Part shown: piece by piece, positions 52,279-61,764 of the stretch
How the letters are laid out: every line of letters starts with the position of its first letter
Position numbering within the stretch: the first letter of the stretch is position 1
NCBI RefSeq assembly: GCF_003344865.1
Contig: NZ_CP031165.1
Span: 248,001-312,000, forward strand
DNA: 64,000 nt
From: Euzebya pacifica
Lineage (GTDB): Bacteria > Actinomycetota > Nitriliruptoria > Euzebyales > Euzebyaceae
Direction of reading: 5' to 3'
The notes under the pieces: generated by a model
The model's database searches: none
What the model saw: the letters and a program-made list of their open reading frames with translations, nothing else
Told to the model about the DNA's origin: nothing
Position numbers and translations under genes: made by a program

Positions 52279-55200
52279 CGTCGGCCTTCTTCCATCTCAC
52301 CTGCAGCTCGATCAGGTCGTCTGCCTCCGCCAACAGGTGCTGGAGCAGGGCTCGGCTGTCGGCTGCGCCCACGACCTCGCGGGAGCCATGACGAGGCAGC
52401 CGCTCACCACCGACGTCGATCTGAGGGGCTTCGATGACCGGCTTTGGCTGCGGCTCGACAACCGGTGCGGTCGATCCGGGCGGTACCGCTCCCTGTGCGG
52501 CACGGCCGAGCAGGTCGGTCGCGGCGCGTTCGGCGTCGTCGATCGCGGTAGCCAGGCTGGTGGCCAGCTCGTCGCGGCTGGCCTTGGCCGACAGGGTCTC
52601 GGCGATCGAGCGGGCGGCGGTGGCGTGGTCGCCGCCGAGGCTGGTGGCGCTGGCGATCAGGCCGGTGTTCATGCGCTCCAGCCGCGCGGACACCCTCTCG
52701 GCTGACTTCAGCGACGTGCCCATGGCCTCTGCCGAGGTCGGGACGTCGCAGGCGGCCAGGACGGCGATGGCGGTGTGGTCCTCGCCGCCGGCCAGGGCGG
52801 TCAGCAGGTCGGTCACGGCCTTGGCCGTCCGCAAGCGGTCGCTGCCGGTGGTGATCCCGAGCGCTTCGGCGTGGTGGTGGAGCTGGCTGAGCAGCTGGGT
52901 GGCCGCGTCGCGATGCGGGGCGGCCTCGGCCCGGACCTGGGCGACCAAGTTGGCCACGCCGGCGGCGGACAGCAGGGGGGCGGCGGTCGCGCCGAAGATG
53001 GCGGCGGCCTTGGGGCGGGCGGCGTCCCACTCCTCCTTCGAGGGCAGGACCTGGGTGCGCAGCTCGACGGCGTCGTCCAGGCGGTCGACGGCGGGCTGGA
53101 CCGGCTGGTCGCCGTGAACCATGACCCGGTCGTCCATCAGCGCGAACGCGCAGATCACCAGGTTCTGCACCCGCGTGTCCAGGCCCCACGAGTCGGGCTG
53201 GTCGATCCACTCGCGCAGCCGGCCGACGGTGACCGGTCCGGCCTCCTCCGCCTGCTTGCGGTGGAAGTGCTCGCGCCAGTGCTGGTCCATGACCAGGTGG
53301 GCCTCGCCGGTGGTGGCGACCTTGAGCGGGCCGAGCACGGTCCGCATGGACTTGCGGTCGCTACTGCCGATGTTGTCCAGCCGCATGTTGGGCTGGCTGA
53401 CGGCCTTCTCGATCAGCGACAGGCAGGTCTTGAGGTCGCCGATCCTGACCTCGTTGTCGAACTCCGGGTGCTTGGGGTGCTGGTGGGCCATCAGCTGGTC
53501 CAGCACCTCGGGCAGGGCCGCGGTCAGGTTGCCCGACGTGGGTGGGCGGACGGTCAGGGTCGGGTCGAGGGTGGGGAACTGCTCGCCGGGTGACAGGTCG
53601 GTCTGGACCAGGTCGGCGTCGGGGGTGGTCAGCCCGTAGGCCTGCTGCAGGATGATCCGCATACGGGTGCGCAGCGTGTCGGCCTGGTTGCGCAGCAGGG
53701 TGCGGGCCTCGCTGCGGTCCTGCGGGGACAGGTTGGTGGTGTAGGACTCGAACCGGTCGCCGTTGAGGACGTGGTCGACGACGACGAGGTCGCCGAGCAG
53801 CTGCCCGGCCTTCTCGGTGAGGAACAGCGGCAGCCAGCAGACAGTGGCCGAGCGGGTCCCCTCCTGCTGCAGCTCTTGCACGCGGGCCCGGTCGTCGGCG
53901 GGGGTGAAGCCGTGCTCGTCGAACGGGAAGTCCACGACCAGCCGGGGGACGTCGCGGGCGTGGAGCTCGCCGTCGGGCAGGTCGCCGCGATCGCGGATGT
54001 TGCCGAACTTGATCTCGACCTCACGCTTGGAGCCGCGCCACACCCACTGGTAGCGGGTGGGCAGCAGCGAGGAGTCGAGGGTGATGGCGAACCCGGAGGC
54101 CAGCAGCTCCTTGATCTTGGCACGGCGGGCGCCGGTGGAGTCGACGTTGCGGGCCTGGTCGAGGATCGCTGTGGTGTCGACGCCGGTGAGCTTGAGCGAC
54201 ACCTGCGGGTCCTGCCCGTCCTCGATGCGGATCTCGGGGACCTCGGCGGCCCACTTGGTGAGCTGGCCGAGGACGACGGTGCGCTCCTGTCCGGGGATGG
54301 GGGTGGCGATGGTGCCGTGGTTGAGGGCGGCCAGGCGGCTGACGGTGAGGTTGCGGAGCGGCTCGACCTCGGGGACCAGCGCGGACAGCAGGAGGGTCTT
54401 GACCAGCCGGTCGTCACGGCGGAACGCGTGCGTGTCGGGGAGGCCCTTGACGTGCTCTTCGTCGACCCCGTGTTCCTCAAGCAGGTTGGTGCGCAACCGT
54501 CGGTAGAGGGCGCGGGCGCGGTCGAAGTGGACCTTCAACTGTGGGGAGAAGGAATCCTCCCCCGAAACCTGGTCCCACAGATCACCCAGGGGAACGAGGT
54601 CGCCGACCTGCAGGGTTTCGCGTTTGTCGACCAGTAGCTGGAGGAGCAGGCGGAGGGCCGTGCGCTCGCGCTGGAGATACCCGCTGACTGCGACGAGCGT
54701 CTCGACCAAAGCGGGTGAGAAGGGATAGACGCGGCGGAAGTCGTCCTGGTCGCCGTGCGACGTGATGAGGGTGTCGCGGGAAGCCTTGGCTTGCTCCCAC
54801 ACCCGGTTGAAGGACTCTTCGAGCTGCTGGGCCTCTGCCTCACCCTTGGGCTTCAGCAGCCGCTTGGAGACGATCTCGGGAAGATTCTTGTCAGCCAACT
54901 CGATGACACTGAATCGGCCAGAGATGTGTTTCAGCTGCTCGCTCAGACTCGTCTGCGAGGCACCAGTGAGCCCGACACCCGTGAAGTCCGTGAGATCACG
55001 TTGCCGAGCGATGAAGCTGATTATTGGAGCTGGTCTGTCAGCCTTGGACGACTCGACCAAGGTTGCCAACTTGGACGCCTCGAACTGAACGAATCCGGGG
55101 ATGGCCAGCTTGGTCGCCAGCCACAGAATCAGCTCATCGAGGAATAGGACCAGGCCGTCGTAGCCGAGCTGTTTCGCGTGCTGACTGATGGCGCTCAGCC

Positions 55201-55918
55201 CGGTGTCAAGGTCGACCATGTCCCCCTGCCGCCGATAGGCCGTGAAGATCGTCGCCACGAGGTCGGCGATCAGTCGCCGGCCCTCTGTGGTCGACGGTCC
55301 GTCGGCCACCGCACGGTCGAAGTCGTCGGGTGACCAGCCGGCAGCGAAGTCACCGAACCCGTCGTCGTCCTCGCCTGATCCCCCGAGCGCCTCGAAGAAG
55401 GCCTTGTCGCCTAGTCGGCCGCGCATCTCCTTGGCGTCGGCCAGGATCTGGTCGCCCGCGAAAACCGCGGGCAGCTTGGCCTCAGGGTGCAGCGTGGTGA
55501 CGTGGTCGACGTATCCACCGAGGACTGCTTGTTCCAGTGACTCGGCCCCGATCAGGCGGTAGGGGATTTGCAGGAACTTGAGCCCATCTAGGCGGGCGTC
55601 GTGCTTGGTGATGACCGGAGCCAGCTCTGGCCGCGACCGTGCCGAGTCGTTGCCCTGCAGCAGCAGATGCAGCACCGCCATGAAGTGGCTCTTACCGGAT
55701 CCAAACGACCCGTGCAGGTAGGTGCCCTTGCTGGATCCCTCGCTGACCGCAGAGGTGATGAGGGACAGCGCCTCGTCGAAGCATTCGGCCAGCTGGGGCG
55801 TGACGACATAGGCGTCAAGCGTTGCGTCAGCTTGCGTGACGCCGTCCTTCAGCGCCATGACGAAGTCGGACTTGTGGACCTCATGCGGTATGTGGATCAG
55901 GTCTTGCAGCACAGTCAC
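52271..55918 (-). CDS. pglY: BREX type 2 ATPase PglY
   Basis: A 1215-residue protein from GTG 55918, within the normal size of PglY/BrxC. P-loop 'YLHGSFGSGKSHFMAVLHLLL' near residue 70 matches the family signature, and 'ATLDAYVVTPQLAECFDEAL' just before it is diagnostic of the type 2 form. 'LVLFLDELILWLA' is the Walker B segment. Long helical C-terminal repeats (MTS-like) follow. PglY is the large ATPase that partners PglZ. The gene overlaps the downstream helical protein by 8 bp and lies 117 bp from the giant helicase gene upstream. Confidence 0.88.
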   Translation of the reverse strand: MTVLQDLIHIPHEVHKSDFVMALKDGVTQADATLDAYVVTPQLAECFDEALSLITSAVSEGSSKGTYLHGSFGSGKSHFMAVLHLLLQGNDSARSRPELAPVITKHDARLDGLKFLQIPYRLIGAESLEQAVLGGYVDHVTTLHPEAKLPAVFAGDQILADAKEMRGRLGDKAFFEALGGSGEDDDGFGDFAAGWSPDDFDRAVADGPSTTEGRRLIADLVATIFTAYRRQGDMVDLDTGLSAISQHAKQLGYDGLVLFLDELILWLATKLAIPGFVQFEASKLATLVESSKADRPAPIISFIARQRDLTDFTGVGLTGASQTSLSEQLKHISGRFSVIELADKNLPEIVSKRLLKPKGEAEAQQLEESFNRVWEQAKASRDTLITSHGDQDDFRRVYPFSPALVETLVAVSGYLQRERTALRLLLQLLVDKRETLQVGDLVPLGDLWDQVSGEDSFSPQLKVHFDRARALYRRLRTNLLEEHGVDEEHVKGLPDTHAFRRDDRLVKTLLLSALVPEVEPLRNLTVSRLAALNHGTIATPIPGQERTVVLGQLTKWAAEVPEIRIEDGQDPQVSLKLTGVDTTAILDQARNVDSTGARRAKIKELLASGFAITLDSSLLPTRYQWVWRGSKREVEIKFGNIRDRGDLPDGELHARDVPRLVVDFPFDEHGFTPADDRARVQELQQEGTRSATVCWLPLFLTEKAGQLLGDLVVVDHVLNGDRFESYTTNLSPQDRSEARTLLRNQADTLRTRMRIILQQAYGLTTPDADLVQTDLSPGEQFPTLDPTLTVRPPTSGNLTAALPEVLDQLMAHQHPKHPEFDNEVRIGDLKTCLSLIEKAVSQPNMRLDNIGSSDRKSMRTVLGPLKVATTGEAHLVMDQHWREHFHRKQAEEAGPVTVGRLREWIDQPDSWGLDTRVQNLVICAFALMDDRVMVHGDQPVQPAVDRLDDAVELRTQVLPSKEEWDAARPKAAAIFGATAAPLLSAAGVANLVAQVRAEAAPHRDAATQLLSQLHHHAEALGITTGSDRLRTAKAVTDLLTALAGGEDHTAIAVLAACDVPTSAEAMGTSLKSAERVSARLERMNTGLIASATSLGGDHATAARSIAETLSAKASRDELATSLATAIDDAERAATDLLGRAAQGAVPPGSTAPVVEPQPKPVIEAPQIDVGGERLPRHGSREVVGAADSRALLQHLLAEADDLIELQVRWKKADGE

Positions 55919-56035
55919 GTCAGGTCCCCATCCCCGCGGGGCGCGCGGGTGTTGATGCTCTCGGGTGCGATTCCTCGGCCCCGGATGCTACGACTTCGCC
56001 GAACGCGGCTCCCACCGGACGGTCGGGGCACTTAC

Positions 56036-59000
56036 TCACAGCGGTGGGGGAGCGATGAAGCGGTACGTGTCCATCTCGTCGTTGAGCAGCACGCCTGCGT
56101 CGACCAGTCGGTCGAGGGAGGCGTCCAGCGCAGTCTGGATGTTGGCACCCGCGCGGGAGAACTCGAACACGGTCTTGAACGCCTCCTTCACGTCGTCGCG
56201 CAACATCGTGATCCCATCTCGGATGACCGCGGCGACTGCCGCGTCGATCTCGGAGCGGTGGATCTCGTCGACGTTCCTCCGAAACGAGCGGTCCTCTGTG
56301 CAACACCGGACTCGGACTGGGGCAGAATCGGTCCGGATGACGAAGTCCCCGTCCCGACTCAGCCCGGGCGACGTCCGGATGGCGGCCTCCACTGCGTTGG
56401 CAACAACTTGTCGAACCTTCTTGGTGAGGCTGCAACCCCACGCATCGGCGACGCGGCGTCCGATCACCGGAATCGCGACCGGTGCTTCCACCCGGACCAC
56501 CTCCGCGACCATATCCCTCACGCGTGCTGCGGCCTCGGGATCGGTGGGCCTGCCGGGGAACGGCCCACGGCGTGGCGCGGTGACGTACCACTCCACCCAG
56601 TCCGGCGGGGCGTCAAGGTCGATCTCATAGACCTCGTCGTGCTTGACGGGTGCCAGACCAGTTGGGCCCGTGGGCTCGATCCTGCCCACGACCGCGGCCT
56701 CGATGGCGGCCTTCAGTCGAGCTTCCTGCTGGGTGCGGTCCCGGTACCAGCTGGTCCCCCAGATGCGGTGCAGGTTCCAGCCGAGCCGCTCCAGCACCTC
56801 CTGACGCAGGCGATCCCGGTCCCTGGCAACGGCGGAGCTGTGGTACGCGGCCCCGTCGCACTCGACGCCAAGCACGTACCGGCCGGGCTCGTCTGGATGC
56901 CGCACGCCCAGATCGATCCGGTACTGGCTGACACCCACCTGGGGGGTCACGTCATAGCCCCACCCACGGATCACGCGCAGGACTGACTCCTCAAACGGTG
57001 ATTCGACGTCCCCCTCGCCGTCCCCAGTCTCTTGGGCCAGCGCACTGATGCCCTGCTGGGCGAACTCCAGATACCGCTTCAGCTCATGAACCCCACGGGC
57101 ATTGGTCCCACGGGTGTCGAGTTGACCAGGACCGAACGAGCTGAAGATCTCCACGCGGCGCTTTGCCCGGGTGATCGCAACGTTGAGCCGTCGCCAACCC
57201 GTTTCGCGGTTCAGTGGCCCGAAGTTCAACGTCAGTTTGCCGGCCTCGTCCGGCCCGTAGCCGACGCTGAAGAGGATCACATCCCGCTCGTCGCCCTGGA
57301 CGCTCTCCAAGTTCTTGACGAAGTACCCGTTGAGGCGGTCTTCGGTGAACCAGTCATCGAGCTCGGGCCGTTCCCTGCGCTTCATCTCCAGCGCGTTCTC
57401 GATGGTGTGTTGCTGGGCGCTGCTGAACGCCACGATGCCGACTGACAGTTCTGGGTGCGTGGCTGCGATCTCTAACATCCGGTCAGCGACGTGCTCGGCC
57501 TCAATCGGGTTGTCACGGGACGCACCACGCATGTAGATCCCGTCGACCACCTTCAGGGACACGCCGAGGTCGGGCGCGGTCGACATTGCGCTCGGGAACG
57601 TCACGAGCTCACCCTCGTAGAAGCGTCGGTTGCTGAAGGTGATCAGGTCCTCGTGCTGGCTGCGGTAGTGCCACCGCAATCCCAGCTGTGGCAACCCGCC
57701 TTGGCTCTTGACCAGGCCAAGCACCGACTCGAACTCATCCAACTGGTCTGCTTGGTACCCGTCGTCACCATCGGTTCCGACTGTGGAGAAGAAGCTCGTA
57801 GGCGGCAGCTGGCGGTCGTCGCCGGCCACGATGAGTTGTTGGCCGCGATAGATGCAGTTGATCGCATCCGCCGGGGTCACCTGGCTGGCCTCATCAAAGA
57901 TGACGACGTCAAACATTCCAGGTTGGGCGGGCAGGAACTGGCTGACCGACAGCGGACTCATCATCAGGCACGGCCGAAGCTTCAGGATGATCTCTTGGCA
58001 CCTCTCCAAGAGCGTTCGGACCGGCATGTGTCGCCGCCTTTTCTGCGCCTCCGTCCGTATTGTCTGCGTGCTCGCACTGCTCTGTGTGGGTCTGCCTTCC
58101 AGCGCGGTTGCGAGGATCGCGTGAGGCGCTCGCTCAAGAAGCGTCCTGTCGTCGGTCCTGTAATCGGCTACCAAAGCGTCCAAGTCGTCGGCTCTCTGGT
58201 CGGCCAGCAACGGGTCGCCCTGCATCTGATGGTCCACCCAGCTGGCGAACGTCGCCCGAGTGAGTGCGTCGACGACGTCATCCGGGTCCGCGGCGGTGGA
58301 GGTCAGGTGCTGCAGCCCGTGGGTGTACCCCCGGTTGCGGAGGGTCCCCTCGTTTCTCAGCAACTGCTGGTAACCCGTGAGGTCGTCGATCCGCTCGACC
58401 ATCTCGCCGAGAAGCTCTTGAATGTCGGCTGTGCGGCCCGCGAACTCCTCTTGGACACGGGTCCGGTGCTCGTCCATGAACGCGGCTGCCAGCTTGCGGA
58501 GGCGTTCGGCGAGCGCCGCGGCGTCGTTGCGCATGTCGGCGGTGCCTGGGACGGTCTCGGCGTCGTGCAATGCCGACGCTGCCCGGGAGGTGAGCGGTTG
58601 GGGGACCAAGTCCTGAAGGGTTGCGGTCCAGCTGAGTCGCTCCTCGACCTCGTGGACGGGCGTGTCCAGCCCCTCGTAGAGAGCCGCGAGGTGTTTACGG
58701 TATTCCGGTTCTGCGGCCTGGAGTTCACGCACTGCGGCAGCGTGCTGTCGGACCTGCACCGGAATCTGAGCAACCTCCGTGAGGTCGAGTGGCTTGGACG
58801 GCTCCAATGTCGTCAGGACGGCGTGAAGTTCCCCAAGGAGGGGTTCGATCCGACCCAGTCGACCGCTGACCGCGGTGACCGTGTGGTTGTCCGCGAGCGA
58901 GGCGATCGCCTCGGGTGCGGTGCGTCGCCAGGCTAAGAAGTTGTCCAAGGCTTCCTTGGCGCGGGTGGCAAGGGACGGGTCCTTCGGGGCGTCTCCTGCG

Positions 59001-61495
59001 AGTTGCCCCGCGAGCGACGGGCCGAAGTCTGGGCCGAGCGCGTCGTGGGCCCGTTCCAATATGGCGAGTGCTGACCGGGCCGCGTCGACGTCGGTTTGGA
59101 CGGCGTCAAAGTGCGCCCCCAGCAAGGTGCGTTGCTCGTTGGCGCCGACGGTGTCGGCAAGTCGTTTGAGGTCCAACGCTTCAGCCAGCCTCGAAACCTC
59201 AAGTGGTCCGGCTTGACCACTGCGGGCAACGGAGCGCACCGCGTTTCGGTCGGCGCGATAGGCCGATCCCAGCTTGCGCAACCCCTTGTGACGGGTGCGG
59301 TAGCGCTCCTCGATGGCAACGAGGTCCAAGTCGAAGACGGCGTCGGTGAACACCCTCTCGAGCAGGGCCTTCCTGGCCCTGTAGTCAGTGAGAAGGGGCT
59401 CCAAGCTGTCCAGCGCTCGCCGGACTTGCTGGATCGCCATCGGGCTGACCCAGCCCTCCTCGGGGCGGACCGGGGCGTCGGACGCACTAGCAACCTCCAG
59501 GACCGCGATGCTTGCAGCCGTTGTGCGATCCCTCTCGGGAATGCCTAGGGCGGCTGCCGCCGCTGCCGTCGCGCTCTCAAGCGCCTTGAAAGCTGTTGAA
59601 GCACCTTTCAACACGGTGATTTCTAGAGAGAGATCCTCGGTGCTTCGTGCCACCTTTGGCGGGACGACGTCGCGGTGTGCGGCGAGTTCGCGCACGACTT
59701 GGTAAAGGCGTTCGATCCGCTCAGGGTGGACCACGCGCCATCGGCCGACCGTGGCGGCGAGTTGGGAGGCCTGCTTGGTGATCTCGATGATCTGTGCGCC
59801 CAGAGTCCCTAGGGATTCTCGAACTGGATTGAGGTCCCCCGTCCACCAAGCCAGGGGGGTGTCGGGACGGTCACGGAGATGCTCGGTGAGGTCGCACAAC
59901 CGGGAGATGCCAGCAAGGGAGTCAGGAGCTGGAACGAGCAGTTCGAGCGCGAGTGACTCCGCGCGTACCTCGAGGTCGGCCACCGTGTCACGGAGTCCCC
60001 GGAGCTCCAGTTCGAGGTTGCTGATGTCACCTTGGGTCAGTCCGGCCGCGTCGTAGCCAGTCCAAGGGAAGTCGGGTTCTATCCGGAGGTGCCAGACGCG
60101 CGCCAGTGCGGCGAACGCCTCGTTTAGCTCTTGGAGTCGGTCAGCGTCCAGATCGGCGACGTCCAAGTTGGGTGCGGGTACCCGGAGGGCGTCCTCGAGC
60201 AGTGCGACACGCCCGATCGCCTGAGCGAGTGACATGCCCAGTGGCTGCCGGATCCTATTCATCTGCTCAGCCCGGTTGCTGAGTTGTGTCCGGTGTCGTT
60301 GGGCGCTGCTGCGTTCCTGGGGGCTCAGCGTTTGACCGGGCTTGGGATACTGCTTGAGCGCGTTGGCCAGCTCGTCGACGACGGCCTTGCGGCTGGTCTT
60401 GTGGCTGTGCAGCTCAAGGAAGAGCTCTCCGAGTCCTCGGTCCTCCAGTCGGTTGGCGACGACTTCCAGCGCTGCGGCCTTCTCGGACACGAACAGGATG
60501 GTCTTCCCCTTGCGGGTCAACTCACCGATCATGTTCGCGATCGTTTGTGACTTGCCGGTTCCTGGCGGGCCGTCCATAACGAAGCTGATGCCGTCCAGCG
60601 CGGCTTGGATGCAGGCCCGCTGCGTGGAGTCGGCGTCGCGCGTCAGGAGCGCATCCTCCGGGGGTGCCACCCGGTCCATGTCGGCGGGACTGGGCGGGTC
60701 TTGGTTTTGTGCCACCGCCTCGCCGGCCAGTGCCTGGACGAGTTCATGGGCCAAAATGGCGTCCGCGTTATCCAACAGGTCACGGAACATGGCGTCCTTG
60801 TGGAACGTGGCGCGGGTCATGACTGTTCGCCCCGTCACCGTCCAACCCCGAGGTCCGACCAGTGCCCGCACCCGCTGGGTGAGCGCCTGGAACAGCGCGG
60901 GGAGGCCGCCTTCGAGGTTCTCCGTCAGGGCATCGAGGGCGGGAAGCTCGATGTCGAAGTCGCGCAACAGCTTGGCCTGCAGGGCCGCGTTGACGACAGG
61001 ATCGGCATCGTCCAAGGTGATCCGGTAGGAGTCACGGGGTGATGGTCGGGACATCTGGACCGGGACGTAGAGGAGGGGGGACGCGACCGTGTCGTCGCCG
61101 TCGTCCCAGTCCAGCATGCCGAAGGCCATGTACAGCGTCTGCAGACCGGCGTCCTGGAAGTCTTCCCGTGCCGCTCTGGCGATCGTGTCCAGGGCCCTGT
61201 TGGTCCGCGTGGCGTTCGGCTTGTCCGACAGCATTTCACCCGGGCCCAGCTCAACCACGTCCGGGTCGGGAGTCCATTCTTCGTCGTCACCCGGCGGTAT
61301 TAGGAACGTTGCCGTGTCACCGCGCTCGAACCCTTCCAGCACCGAGACCGCCGACGGTGCGAGCACCTCAAGCGAGCTGTTTTTCGTGGGCTTGTAGTAG
61401 AGCGCACGGTTCCGCTTGCTGAGATCGATCAGCTCCTCACGCCACTGGCCGAGCTGCGCCCGCGCCCGCGCCTCCCCTGTCGACAACTCCGTCAT
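56036..61495 (-). CDS. Giant DUF4011-SF1 helicase-Vsr-like nuclease-DUF3320 protein
   Basis: 1819 residues from ATG 61495 (GTGGAG upstream). Domains in order: a DUF4011-type N-terminus ('QWREELIDLSKRNRALYYKP'), SF1 helicase with Walker A 'DGPPGTGKSQTIAN' near 308-321, a long helical insert, then 'VVIFDEASQVTPADAINCIYRGQQLIVAGDDRQLPPTSFF' (Walker B region), 'VESVQGDERDVILFSVGYG' and 'LNVAITRAKRRVEIFS'. A Vsr/DUF559-like nuclease follows ('YRIDLGVRHP', 'LGVECDGAAYHSS', 'NLHRIWGTSWYRD'), and DUF3320 makes the C-terminus. I recall this architecture described as a single-gene anti-phage system (Hhe), though I cannot confirm that here. Confidence 0.82.
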   Translation of the reverse strand: MTELSTGEARARAQLGQWREELIDLSKRNRALYYKPTKNSSLEVLAPSAVSVLEGFERGDTATFLIPPGDDEEWTPDPDVVELGPGEMLSDKPNATRTNRALDTIARAAREDFQDAGLQTLYMAFGMLDWDDGDDTVASPLLYVPVQMSRPSPRDSYRITLDDADPVVNAALQAKLLRDFDIELPALDALTENLEGGLPALFQALTQRVRALVGPRGWTVTGRTVMTRATFHKDAMFRDLLDNADAILAHELVQALAGEAVAQNQDPPSPADMDRVAPPEDALLTRDADSTQRACIQAALDGISFVMDGPPGTGKSQTIANMIGELTRKGKTILFVSEKAAALEVVANRLEDRGLGELFLELHSHKTSRKAVVDELANALKQYPKPGQTLSPQERSSAQRHRTQLSNRAEQMNRIRQPLGMSLAQAIGRVALLEDALRVPAPNLDVADLDADRLQELNEAFAALARVWHLRIEPDFPWTGYDAAGLTQGDISNLELELRGLRDTVADLEVRAESLALELLVPAPDSLAGISRLCDLTEHLRDRPDTPLAWWTGDLNPVRESLGTLGAQIIEITKQASQLAATVGRWRVVHPERIERLYQVVRELAAHRDVVPPKVARSTEDLSLEITVLKGASTAFKALESATAAAAAALGIPERDRTTAASIAVLEVASASDAPVRPEEGWVSPMAIQQVRRALDSLEPLLTDYRARKALLERVFTDAVFDLDLVAIEERYRTRHKGLRKLGSAYRADRNAVRSVARSGQAGPLEVSRLAEALDLKRLADTVGANEQRTLLGAHFDAVQTDVDAARSALAILERAHDALGPDFGPSLAGQLAGDAPKDPSLATRAKEALDNFLAWRRTAPEAIASLADNHTVTAVSGRLGRIEPLLGELHAVLTTLEPSKPLDLTEVAQIPVQVRQHAAAVRELQAAEPEYRKHLAALYEGLDTPVHEVEERLSWTATLQDLVPQPLTSRAASALHDAETVPGTADMRNDAAALAERLRKLAAAFMDEHRTRVQEEFAGRTADIQELLGEMVERIDDLTGYQQLLRNEGTLRNRGYTHGLQHLTSTAADPDDVVDALTRATFASWVDHQMQGDPLLADQRADDLDALVADYRTDDRTLLERAPHAILATALEGRPTQSSASTQTIRTEAQKRRRHMPVRTLLERCQEIILKLRPCLMMSPLSVSQFLPAQPGMFDVVIFDEASQVTPADAINCIYRGQQLIVAGDDRQLPPTSFFSTVGTDGDDGYQADQLDEFESVLGLVKSQGGLPQLGLRWHYRSQHEDLITFSNRRFYEGELVTFPSAMSTAPDLGVSLKVVDGIYMRGASRDNPIEAEHVADRMLEIAATHPELSVGIVAFSSAQQHTIENALEMKRRERPELDDWFTEDRLNGYFVKNLESVQGDERDVILFSVGYGPDEAGKLTLNFGPLNRETGWRRLNVAITRAKRRVEIFSSFGPGQLDTRGTNARGVHELKRYLEFAQQGISALAQETGDGEGDVESPFEESVLRVIRGWGYDVTPQVGVSQYRIDLGVRHPDEPGRYVLGVECDGAAYHSSAVARDRDRLRQEVLERLGWNLHRIWGTSWYRDRTQQEARLKAAIEAAVVGRIEPTGPTGLAPVKHDEVYEIDLDAPPDWVEWYVTAPRRGPFPGRPTDPEAAARVRDMVAEVVRVEAPVAIPVIGRRVADAWGCSLTKKVRQVVANAVEAAIRTSPGLSRDGDFVIRTDSAPVRVRCCTEDRSFRRNVDEIHRSEIDAAVAAVIRDGITMLRDDVKEAFKTVFEFSRAGANIQTALDASLDRLVDAGVLLNDEMDTYRFIAPPPL

Positions 61496-61646
61496 TGATC
61501 TCCACCCTCGCCTTGCCAAAGTCCAACCATTGAATCACGTCAGTTCCGTCATTTCTGACGGACTTGGAAGCGTTCAGACCGAAGGATGGCTATGAGAGTC
61601 GACCGTGAGTCGCACGGATCATGCCTACCTCGATGGGCCTCTACAA

Positions 61647-61666
61647 TTGGCCGAGTTTGAGTCCCG
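61647..61666. repeat. Left inverted repeat of the IS256-like element
   Basis: TTGGCCGAGTTTGAGTCCCG. The reverse complement of the right repeat differs at 4 of 20 positions. Confidence 0.6.
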
Positions 61667-61764
61667 GCAACAGGTGTAAGTCGGAGTTGGTTCCCCAGAC
61701 GGTGTTGGCCACCGTGTGACTGTTCGTGAGGTCTTTCCACGGATCTCTCGAAAGGGGCCACACG

